6,787 nt of DNA. Source: JAQWUY01 sp049615605. GTDB taxonomy: Bacteria; Pseudomonadota; Alphaproteobacteria; JAQWUY01. The notes under the pieces were generated by a model. That model was not told the DNA's origin, ran no database searches, and saw only the letters and a list, made by a program, of their open reading frames with translations. This document shows positions 1 through 6,131 of this stretch, piece by piece (within the stretch, counting starts at the first letter, position 1; the number at the start of each line of letters is the position of its first letter). The stretch covers positions 1 through 6,787 of the forward strand of contig JBMZFW010000052.1 in assembly GCA_049615605.1 (NCBI GenBank), in the 5' to 3' direction. The translations under genes were made by a program, and so were the position numbers.

Positions 1-42
1 AAGCCAGCCCTTTCGCAGATAATTAACCAATAAAATAGATTT

Positions 43-501
43 TTATTCGCGGTCATCCTTGCGGGTGCGTTCACCACGTTCGTAATTTTCCTGTGCTTCA
101 ATCGTCATTGTGGCAATTGGGCGGGCTTCTAATCTTTCAAGTGGAATTGGATTTCCTGTAATTTCACAATATCCATATTCACCAATATCAATTGCGTGTA
201 ATGCTTCGTCAATTTTTGCGATAAGCTTTCTGTATCTATCACGTGTACGAAGTTCAAATGCGTGTTCTGTTTCAAGTGAAGCACGGTCATTTACATCTGG
301 GCTAGATAAGCTGTCTTGTCGTAAATGTTCTAGTGTATCAGTTGTTTCACAGATTAATTCTTTTTTCCAATACAATAATTTCTGACGAAAATATTCCAAT
401 TGCATTGAAGACATAAAATCTTCTTTTTTTGTAGGTTTGTAATCAGGTGGAAGTAAGCTTTTTGCAATAGCTTCATCAATTTTTTGTATTTCTTCACTCA
501 T
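43..501 (-). CDS. dksA: RNA polymerase-binding transcription factor DksA (alphaproteobacterial, single-cysteine type)
   Basis: This 152-residue protein belongs to the DksA/TraR family. Such proteins insert a coiled coil into the RNA polymerase secondary channel and, with ppGpp, retune promoters such as those for rRNA. Residues about 31-104 form the two coiled-coil helices. The tip carries D69, D72 and A74, matching the D-x2-D-x-A tip of E. coli DksA that is essential for activity. The C-terminal zinc-finger fold follows, with G107, Y109, G110, Y111, C112 and the segment RLEARP at 123-128. The four zinc-ligand positions read C112, T115, T133 and A136, so three of four cysteines are replaced. 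From family knowledge, alphaproteobacterial DksA proteins commonly lack the full cysteine set and still work. The ATG start is supported by an upstream AAGGAA (509-514, minus strand). It is divergent from the formate dehydrogenase operon. Confidence 0.93.
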   Translation of the reverse strand: MSEEIQKIDEAIAKSLLPPDYKPTKKEDFMSSMQLEYFRQKLLYWKKELICETTDTLEHLRQDSLSSPDVNDRASLETEHAFELRTRDRYRKLIAKIDEALHAIDIGEYGYCEITGNPIPLERLEARPIATMTIEAQENYERGERTRKDDRE

Positions 502-508
502 TTTTTTA

Positions 509-514
509 TTCCTT
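509..514 (-). promoter_or_regulatory. Ribosome binding site of dksA
   Basis: On the minus strand the sequence AAGGAA lies 7 nt upstream of the dksA ATG (501-499), separated by an A/T-only spacer. It is a good match to the Shine-Dalgarno consensus and settles the chosen start. Confidence 0.7.
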
Positions 515-543
515 ATAATAATTACAAATTATCAAGCACAATT

Positions 544-572
544 AATATAGTATATATAGCCATAATAAACAA
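544..572 (-). promoter_or_regulatory. Candidate sigma70-type promoter for dksA
   Basis: Read on the minus strand, a TTGTTT -35-like hexamer (572-567) is separated by 17 nt from a TATATT -10-like hexamer (549-544). Transcription would begin near 537, giving a leader of roughly 35 nt before the dksA ATG. The region is so AT-rich that -10-like hexamers are frequent: an overlapping TATACT lies at 554-549 but lacks a well-spaced -35. The assignment is therefore tentative. Confidence 0.35.
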
Positions 573-585
573 CTAATTTTATAAA

Positions 586-640
586 AAAAAATGTCGTTTT
601 TTCCAAACATATTGATGTATGAGTAAAAAATGTCGTTTTT
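586..640. repeat. 16-bp exact direct repeat in the divergent promoter region
   Basis: The 16-mer AAAAAATGTCGTTTTT occurs at 586-601 and again at 625-640, 39 nt apart start to start. Each copy has A5 and T5 arms around a non-palindromic ATGTCG core, so it is only partly dyad-symmetric. The copies lie between the dksA promoter candidate and the formate dehydrogenase start, about 105-160 nt upstream of the -10 candidate at 746-751. Paired, oriented copies in a promoter region suggest a regulator binding site. No regulator gene is present in the window to test this. Confidence 0.6.
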
Positions 641-742
641 GTTTTATTTTTTATTGCCCTAAATCACATTTTTTAGTGCTCTATTTTAATAAAAAATTTA
701 TAGCGATATGTACAAAAAAAATAGCAAATAAATACCTTTTTA

Positions 743-751
743 TGTTATACT
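743..751 (+). promoter_or_regulatory. Candidate extended -10 promoter of the formate dehydrogenase operon
   Basis: TGTTATACT (743-751) combines a TG extension with a near-consensus TATACT -10 hexamer. No recognisable -35 hexamer sits 16-18 nt upstream, where the sequence is AGCAAATA-like. This would fit an extended -10 or activator-dependent promoter. Transcription would begin near 758, leaving a leader of about 38 nt. The ribosome binding site before the ATG at 796 is weak: only TAGAGA-like bases around 783-788 are visible. Confidence 0.45.
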
Positions 752-795
752 AATTGCGAATAAAATATTAACTAAATTATAGTAGAGATTTATAC

Positions 796-2541
796 ATGGC
801 TAACAACCCAGAATTTGTAAATGAACAATTGGAAAAAACCGGTGATGCAAGAGTCTACTCTCACCCTGGTTTTGGTAAGGCTAAAGCCCGCAAAACACCA
901 AAGGGAAGACCTGTTGAAGAACAAGCGTTACAGGAAATAAAAACCCTTATTGGCGATACCCTTCCAACTAAGGATTTAATGATTGAATTTTTACATTTAA
1001 TACAAGACAAATATGGTCATGTTTCTGCACAACATATTCGTGCCCTTGCCCATGTAATGAAATTGTCCCAAGCGGAAATTAATGAAACAGCGACATTTTA
1101 TGCTCACTTTGATGTTGTAAAAGAAAATGAGCCAGCGCCTGCTGATTTAACAATCCGCGTTTGTGAATCTTTATCTTGCCAGTTAATGGGTGCTGAAAGC
1201 TTAAAGCTTGCCATTGATAATGGTGTTGATGCAAACAAAGTTCGTGTAATTAATGCCCCTTGTATGGGTCGTTGTCATGTTGCACCTGTTGTTGAAGTTG
1301 GTCATAACCACATTGTAAAAGCAACAGCAGAAAAAGTTGTTGAAGCAGTTAAAAATGATGACACACATCCAATCGTACCTGAATACCAAGGTTTTGACGA
1401 TTATGTGGCAGAAGGCGGATACGAAAGATTAAAAGAATTACTAGATAACAAATTTACACCTGATGAAATTATTGAAAAAGTTTCAAACACTGGTCTTCGC
1501 GGTCTTGGTGGTGCAGGTTTCCCAACGGGTCGCAAATGGTCATTTGTGCGTGCGGAAGCGGGTCCACGATTAATGGCAGTAAACGGTGATGAAGGTGAAC
1601 CAGGTACAATCAAAGACCATCACTATCTTGCCCGTCGTCCACAACAATTCCTTGAAGGTATGTTAATTGGCGCATGGGTTGTGGAAGCAACTGATGTTTA
1701 TATTTACCTGCGTGATGAATACCCAGAAATTCGCAAAGTATTACAAGCTGAAATCAAAAAAGTTCAAGACGCTGGCTTATCGCCACACACAAACATTCAC
1801 CTTCGCCGTGGTGCCGGTGCATATATTTGTGGTGAAGAATCTGCAATGCTTGAATCTATTGAAGGTAAACGCGGTTGGCCAAGACAACGTCCACCATTTG
1901 TGGCACAAAAAGGTCTTTGGGGTCGTCCAACATTGGTAAACAATGTGGAAAGTTTATATTGGATTCCAGAATTGTTAACAAAAGATGAATCTTGGTTTAA
2001 ATCACACGGTACAAATGGTCGCGAAGGTTTAAGAAGTTATTCTGTTTCTGGTCGTGTTAAAAACCCAGGTGTGCATTTTGCCCCTGCTGGTACAACAATC
2101 CAAGAATTAATTGATAACTATGCTGGTGGTATGGAAGATGGTCATACTTTCAAGGCATACTTACCAGGTGGTGCATCTGGTGGTATTTTACCAGCAACAA
2201 TGAACGATATCCCACTGGACTTTGATACATTAAACCAATACGGTTGTTTCATTGGTTCGGCGGCGGTTGTTGTATTATCAGACGCGGACAATATGCGTGA
2301 TGTTGCAACAAACCTTATGGAATTCTTTGAAGATGAAAGCTGTGGTCAATGTACGCCGTGTCGTGTTGGTACGCAAAAAATCCTTTCATTAATCAAGCAA
2401 GACGAATGGGATATTGATTTATTAAAAGAAATTTCAGGCGTAATGATGGACGCATCAATTTGTGGTCTTGGGCAAGCAGCACCAAATCCACTATTAAGGG
2501 TAATTGAACATTTCCCAGAAGATTTGAAAAAGCAGGGGTAG
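796..2541 (+). CDS. fdsB: NAD-dependent formate dehydrogenase beta subunit, fused NuoE-NuoF (FdsG-FdsB) type
   Basis: This 581-residue diaphorase subunit passes electrons from formate oxidation to NAD+ in the cytoplasm. Residues about 40-190 are NuoE-like (thioredoxin-fold [2Fe-2S]), with ligands C123, C128, C156 and C160. Residues about 205-470 are NuoF-like: a glycine-rich segment at 236-245 (G236, G238, G239, G241, G245), an FMN-site NGDEGEPG at 263-270, and GAGAYICGEE at 339-348. The C-terminal part carries a [4Fe-4S] site with C516, C519, C522 and C556. In Fds enzymes of Rhodobacter or Cupriavidus the NuoE-like part is a separate FdsG. The fusion instead matches the Fdh1 beta subunit of Methylobacterium-type enzymes, where it would be named fdh1B. 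A respiratory NuoE-NuoF fusion or a hydrogenase diaphorase is unlikely because the next gene encodes a formate dehydrogenase alpha subunit. The TAG stop lies 6 nt before the alpha ATG. Confidence 0.93.
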   Translation: MANNPEFVNEQLEKTGDARVYSHPGFGKAKARKTPKGRPVEEQALQEIKTLIGDTLPTKDLMIEFLHLIQDKYGHVSAQHIRALAHVMKLSQAEINETATFYAHFDVVKENEPAPADLTIRVCESLSCQLMGAESLKLAIDNGVDANKVRVINAPCMGRCHVAPVVEVGHNHIVKATAEKVVEAVKNDDTHPIVPEYQGFDDYVAEGGYERLKELLDNKFTPDEIIEKVSNTGLRGLGGAGFPTGRKWSFVRAEAGPRLMAVNGDEGEPGTIKDHHYLARRPQQFLEGMLIGAWVVEATDVYIYLRDEYPEIRKVLQAEIKKVQDAGLSPHTNIHLRRGAGAYICGEESAMLESIEGKRGWPRQRPPFVAQKGLWGRPTLVNNVESLYWIPELLTKDESWFKSHGTNGREGLRSYSVSGRVKNPGVHFAPAGTTIQELIDNYAGGMEDGHTFKAYLPGGASGGILPATMNDIPLDFDTLNQYGCFIGSAAVVVLSDADNMRDVATNLMEFFEDESCGQCTPCRVGTQKILSLIKQDEWDIDLLKEISGVMMDASICGLGQAAPNPLLRVIEHFPEDLKKQG

Positions 2542-2545
2542 GAAG
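2534..2545 (+). promoter_or_regulatory. Ribosome binding site of the alpha subunit, overlapping the beta stop codon
   Basis: AGGGG at 2534-2538 lies 9 nt before the alpha-subunit ATG (2548) and runs into a second purine stretch, AGGAAG, at 2540-2545. The beta stop codon TAG (2539-2541) sits inside this site. Ribosomes ending beta would clear or occupy the alpha start region, so translational coupling of the two subunits is likely (inference). Confidence 0.65.
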
Positions 2546-2547
2546 CT

Positions 2548-5307
2548 ATGAGTATCAAATTTAAATTAAACGATTTAGAAGTTGAAGCGCAACAAGGCGA
2601 AACAATTTGGCAAGTTGCAAAACGCAACAATGTGGAAATTCCACATATGTGTTGGCAAGACGAACCAGGTTACCGTGCCGATGGTAACTGCCGTACTTGT
2701 ATGGTTGAAATTACTGGTGAACGAACTTTGGCTGCTTCTTGTGTTCGTACCCCGAACGAAGGTATGGAAGTAAACACAAATTCAGACCGTGCGGTGAATG
2801 CGCGTAAAACTGTATTTGAATTATTGGGTACTGACCAACCGAAAAAAGATGTTGCCCACGATAATACTTCAAAGTTTTGGCACTGGGCTGATAAACTTGA
2901 TATTGAACTAGACAGATTTCCAAAAGCAGAAAAACCACAATTGGACGCATCGCACCCTGCAATGCGTGTGAATTTAGATGCTTGTATTAACTGTAACTTA
3001 TGTGTTCGTGCTTGTCGTGAAGTGCAAGTAAACGATGTAATCAATGTATCTGGTCGTGGTTCAAAATCTCACATTTCATTTGATATTGACGATGCGATGG
3101 GTCAATCAACTTGTGTTGCCTGTGGGGAATGTGTACAAGCATGTCCAACGGGTGCATTAATGCCAACAACACAAGTAAACGAATTACAACACTTTATGGG
3201 TACGGCTGATAAAGTTGTAAATTCATCTTGTCCATTCTGTGGTGTTGGTTGTTTAACTGAAATCCATGTTAAGGATAATCAAATCCTTAAAGTTGACGGT
3301 CGTAATGGTCCAGCCAACAACAAAAGATTATGTGTTAAGGGTCGTTTCGGTATGGATTATGCCAGCCACGACAACCGCTTAACTGTTCCATTAATTCGTC
3401 GTGAAGATGCCCCTGCTAAGTCGTGGGATATGCATATTCCAGATAACGATTGGTCTGAATACTTCCGTGAGGCAACTTGGGAAGAAGCAATGGAAAAGGC
3501 AGCCGAAGGTTTCCTTAAATTAAAAGAAAAATATGGTAAATGGTCGCTTGTTGGATTTGGTTCTGCCAAAGGTTCAAACGAAGAAGCATACTTATTCCAA
3601 AAACTAGTTCGTACTGGTTTTGGTACAAACAATGTTGACCACTGTACACGTTTATGTCACGCATCATCTGTTGCCGCATTACTAGAAGGCGTCTCTTCTG
3701 GTGCCGTATCAAACCCATTCACTGATGCGGAAAAAGCTGAATGTATCGTTGTAATTGGTTCGCGTCCTGCGTGGAACCACCCTGTTGCAGGCACATACAT
3801 TAAACAAGCGGTTAAGAAAAAAGGTGCAAAACTTATTATTATGGACCCAAGGGGTCAAGACTTGGTAAGACACGCCCACCGCCACCTACAATTCAAAGGC
3901 GGTACGGATGTACCAATGTTAAAAGCAATCATTAAAATCATCATTGATAACGATTGGGTAAACCACGACTTTATCAAAGAACGCGTAACTGGTTATGATG
4001 AAATTGTTGCTTCTACAAAAGAATATACTGTTGAACAAATGTCTGAATCTTGTGGCGTATCTGTTGATGACTTATACGAAACGGCAAGGGTTTATTCTTC
4101 ACGCAAATCAATCATTATGTGGGGTATGGGTGTATCACAACACGTTCACGGTACGGACAACAACCGTTGCCTTATCACACTTGCAATGATTACAGGTAAT
4201 ATTGGTAAAGAAGGCACAGGTCTTCACCCACTGCGTGGTCAAAACAATGTACAAGGTGCATCAGATGTGGGCTTAATCCCAATGATGTATCCAGATTACA
4301 AACGCGTTGATAACCCAAAATTCCAAGCAAAGTTTGAAAAAGCTTGGAACACTAAACTTGAAACTAAACCAGGTTTAACAGTTGTGGAAGTTATTGATGC
4401 AATTCTTGAAGACGAAATTAAAGGTCTGTATGTAATGGGTGAAAACCCTGCTATGTCTGATCCAGATACGCAACACACGCGTCAAGCACTTGCACACCTT
4501 GAACATGTGGTTGTACAGGAAATCTTTATGACAGAAACAGCAATGTTTGCCGATGTAATCTTACCTGCTTCTGCATTCCCTGAAAAGTCTGGTACATTCT
4601 CTAACACAAACAGAACTGTACAAATGGTTCGCCCTGCACTTGATATGCCAGGACAAGCAAGACAAGACTTAGATATCTTAATTGAAATGGGTCAACGACT
4701 TGGTCTTGATTGGAAATATCAAGGTCCAAAAGATGTATTCACAGAAATGACACAAGTAATGGCATCTATCGCTGGTATGAGCTGGGACAGATTGGACAAA
4801 GCAGATTCAATCACTTACCCATGTACAACACCAGAAGATCCAGGTCAGCCAGTTATCTTTACAGATAAATTCCCAACGGAATCTGGTAAATCAAAACTTG
4901 TAGCAACAGACTTAGTTCCACCTGCGGAATTACCAGATACGGAATATCCACTTATTCTTACAACTGGTCGTTTACTGGAACACTGGCACACGGGTGCAAT
5001 GACGCGTCGTGCAACGGTACTTGATGCGATTGAACCAGAAGCAATCGTTCACATTAACCCAGCAACAATTGCGGAACTGGGTCTTGAAGCGGGCGAATTT
5101 GCCAATGTACATACCCGTCGTGGTCACCTACGCTTAAAAGTGCGTTCAGACCGTGATGTGGCAATTGGCATGGTATTCGTACCATTCTGTTTCGCCGAAG
5201 CACCAGCCAACATGCTTACCAATCCAAAACTGGATCCATTTGGTAAGATTCCAGAATTTAAATTCTGTGCGGCAAGGGTTGAGAAATCAAAGTCAAACAC
5301 ATTATAA
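2548..5307 (+). CDS. fdsA: NAD-dependent formate dehydrogenase alpha (catalytic) subunit, Mo/W-bis-pterin enzyme
   Basis: This 919-residue protein oxidises formate to CO2 and feeds electrons to the beta subunit; the reverse reaction is known in the family. Domains in order: [2Fe-2S] ferredoxin (C35, C48, C51, C65); double [4Fe-4S] ferredoxin (C146, C149, C152, C156 and C189, C192, C195, C199); the [4Fe-4S] site of the molybdopterin domain (C228, C231, C235, C262); the catalytic core; and a C-terminal dinucleotide-binding domain (about 800-915, with TTGR at 805-808). The active site is visible as C370-H371 in the motif CTRLCHASSVA, plus R563 in HPLRGQNN. Cysteine, not selenocysteine, binds the metal (TGT codon at 3655). 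No cysteine lies between C65 and C146, so the NuoG-type His-Cys cluster is absent. The length fits the family (about 920-990). It would also be called fdh1A or fdhF. The metal (Mo or W) cannot be read from sequence. Confidence 0.95.
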   Translation: MSIKFKLNDLEVEAQQGETIWQVAKRNNVEIPHMCWQDEPGYRADGNCRTCMVEITGERTLAASCVRTPNEGMEVNTNSDRAVNARKTVFELLGTDQPKKDVAHDNTSKFWHWADKLDIELDRFPKAEKPQLDASHPAMRVNLDACINCNLCVRACREVQVNDVINVSGRGSKSHISFDIDDAMGQSTCVACGECVQACPTGALMPTTQVNELQHFMGTADKVVNSSCPFCGVGCLTEIHVKDNQILKVDGRNGPANNKRLCVKGRFGMDYASHDNRLTVPLIRREDAPAKSWDMHIPDNDWSEYFREATWEEAMEKAAEGFLKLKEKYGKWSLVGFGSAKGSNEEAYLFQKLVRTGFGTNNVDHCTRLCHASSVAALLEGVSSGAVSNPFTDAEKAECIVVIGSRPAWNHPVAGTYIKQAVKKKGAKLIIMDPRGQDLVRHAHRHLQFKGGTDVPMLKAIIKIIIDNDWVNHDFIKERVTGYDEIVASTKEYTVEQMSESCGVSVDDLYETARVYSSRKSIIMWGMGVSQHVHGTDNNRCLITLAMITGNIGKEGTGLHPLRGQNNVQGASDVGLIPMMYPDYKRVDNPKFQAKFEKAWNTKLETKPGLTVVEVIDAILEDEIKGLYVMGENPAMSDPDTQHTRQALAHLEHVVVQEIFMTETAMFADVILPASAFPEKSGTFSNTNRTVQMVRPALDMPGQARQDLDILIEMGQRLGLDWKYQGPKDVFTEMTQVMASIAGMSWDRLDKADSITYPCTTPEDPGQPVIFTDKFPTESGKSKLVATDLVPPAELPDTEYPLILTTGRLLEHWHTGAMTRRATVLDAIEPEAIVHINPATIAELGLEAGEFANVHTRRGHLRLKVRSDRDVAIGMVFVPFCFAEAPANMLTNPKLDPFGKIPEFKFCAARVEKSKSNTL

Positions 5308-5408
5308 ATAGATTCTAATTCTGTTATTATCTGCAAAAGGCAATGCTTAATTACTTAATGTAATCTGCGCATTGCCTTTATTGATTCTAGCAGTTTAAAA
5401 TCTATTTA
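5305..5408. terminator. 104-nt imperfect palindrome at the alpha-subunit stop, probable terminator
   Basis: The structure begins with the TAA stop codon of the alpha subunit. Its outer arms TAAATAGATT (5305-5314) and AATCTATTTA (5399-5408) are perfectly complementary. Inside lie shorter paired blocks: 5316-5318 with 5395-5397, CTGTTA at 5321-5326 with TAGCAG at 5388-5393 (one G-T pair), and 5329-5331 with 5383-5385. The core is an 11-bp perfect stem, AAAGGCAATGC (5336-5346) with GCATTGCCTTT (5369-5379), capped by a 5-bp hairpin (5350-5354 with 5360-5364). About 38 pairs can form. The core stem followed by TTTATT can act as an intrinsic terminator for the plus-strand operon, though its T-tract is poor. 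The extra outer pairing is more than a plain terminator needs. Confidence 0.65.
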
Positions 5409-5418
5409 AGTATGTCTC

Positions 5419-5450
5419 TTTTAATATTGTTTCTGGAAAAAATATTAAAA
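5419..5450. repeat. Small A/T hairpin between the two large palindromes
   Basis: TTTTAATATT (5419-5428) and AATATTAAAA (5441-5450) are perfect inverted repeats. A further TTT/AAA pairing (5430-5432 with 5437-5439) leaves a CTGG loop. The right arm shares 5446-5450 with the next palindrome, so the two structures cannot form fully at once. The stem is almost all A/T and weak. Confidence 0.4.
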
Positions 5451-5552
5451 TAAGTTTTAGTAAGTTAAGTACCAAGCATTTGTGAGCGACTACGACAAGT
5501 AGTCATTAAGCGAACAAATGCGAAGTGTAATTAACCACTAAAACTTATTTTA
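5446..5552. terminator. 107-nt imperfect palindrome covering the end of bioD, probable terminator or repeat element
   Basis: The outer arms TAAAATAAGTTTTAGT (5446-5461) and ACTAAAACTTATTTTA (5537-5552) are a 16-bp perfect inverted repeat. Inner pairing continues: GTTAA (5464-5468) with TTAAC (5531-5535), TAC (5470-5472) with GTA (5527-5529), GCATTTGT (5476-5483) with ACAAATGC (5514-5521), and GACTAC (5488-5493) with GTAGTC (5499-5504) around a GACAA loop. About 40 pairs can form. The right arm contains the bioD stop codon. On the minus strand the structure is followed by AATATTTTTTCC, a U-rich run suited to termination after bioD. Its size and nested symmetry also resemble intergenic palindromic repeat elements. 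Copies elsewhere in the genome would show which. No target-site duplication is visible. Confidence 0.6.
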
Positions 5553-6130
5553 TCGGTTAAGGTGTCTATATTGTTTTCTATATCTTCAATAATTGGCAAC
5601 TGTCCAATTACTTTTACGCCTGAATATTTTTCAATGGATTGTTTGTTTTGTTTGTTTTCTTCGCCAATCATTACCACGCCTAGGATTGGGATATTTTTAT
5701 GTTTTAAGGCTTGTATGGTTAATAAAGTATGGTTAATTGTGCCAAGACCACTGCGGGCAACAATAACCGCGTTGTATTGTAATTTTTCCATTAAATCAAT
5801 TACCATATAATCGTCATTTATTGGGACAAATATTCCACCGGCACCTTCGGCTATGTGTTGTCCATCAAATGGGCTTTTTAAATTATTAATATCAATTTTA
5901 ACCCCATCAATTTCCGCCGCAATGTGTGGGGATAATGGCTGGCTTAAGATAATGGAAGTTTGTGCATCAACCCCCGCACTTTGTGATACAAAGTTCGCAT
6001 CAATATCGCCCTGTATCGCACCTGATTGTATTGGCTTCCAATATGGAATATTTAATTTTTTACAAATAACCGCGCTTACAACTGTTTTACCCACATTGGT
6101 ATCTGTACCTGTAATAAAAATATTTTTCAT
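5531..6130 (-). CDS. bioD: ATP-dependent dethiobiotin synthetase BioD
   Basis: This 199-residue enzyme carboxylates 7,8-diaminopelargonate and closes the ureido ring using ATP and Mg2+, giving dethiobiotin, the substrate of biotin synthase. The P-loop GTDTNVGKT is at 8-16 (K15, T16), catalytic K32 lies in KPIQSG, the acidic GDID is at 41-44, SPH at 67-69, and EGAGG at 95-99 supplies the Mg2+-binding glutamate. ARSGLGTINHT at 125-135 is also typical. I start at the ATG at 6130: it gives the usual family N-terminus and has AAGGAAGT just upstream. An in-frame extension to 6193 would overlap bioC by 62 nt and lacks family support. It is somewhat short (E. coli BioD is about 225). The last residues, about KISFSG, and the stop are encoded by the arm of the 5446-5552 palindrome. 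The bioC stop lies 1 nt before the ATG. Confidence 0.93.
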   Translation of the reverse strand: MKNIFITGTDTNVGKTVVSAVICKKLNIPYWKPIQSGAIQGDIDANFVSQSAGVDAQTSIILSQPLSPHIAAEIDGVKIDINNLKSPFDGQHIAEGAGGIFVPINDDYMVIDLMEKLQYNAVIVARSGLGTINHTLLTIQALKHKNIPILGVVMIGEENKQNKQSIEKYSGVKVIGQLPIIEDIENNIDTLTDKISFSG

Positions 6131-6131
6131 T

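Larger units (their letters stand above)
502..795. other. AT-rich divergent intergenic region between dksA and the formate dehydrogenase operon
   Basis: This 294-nt stretch contains no credible coding sequence. It is dominated by A and T runs and holds the dksA promoter candidate, the doubled 16-mer and the extended -10 of the formate dehydrogenase operon. Between 641 and 742 I see only A/T-rich DNA without a convincing operator, terminator or small RNA gene. Confidence 0.8.

Noticed and set aside
29..47. AATAAAA and TTTTATT arms around the dksA stop as a terminator.
   Set aside because: It is a 7-bp, all-A/T stem within A/T-rich DNA and overlaps the coding end. It is too weak to call.
3640..3670. 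Possible selenocysteine at the formate dehydrogenase active site.
   Set aside because: The metal-ligand codon at 3655 is TGT, and the alpha reading frame has no internal TGA.
20..5537. TAATTAACCA at 20-29 and again at 5528-5537, hinting at a second copy of the bioD-side palindrome at the left edge.
   Set aside because: Only 10 A/T-rich bases match exactly and the similarity fades on both sides. Without sequence beyond the left edge it cannot be told from chance.
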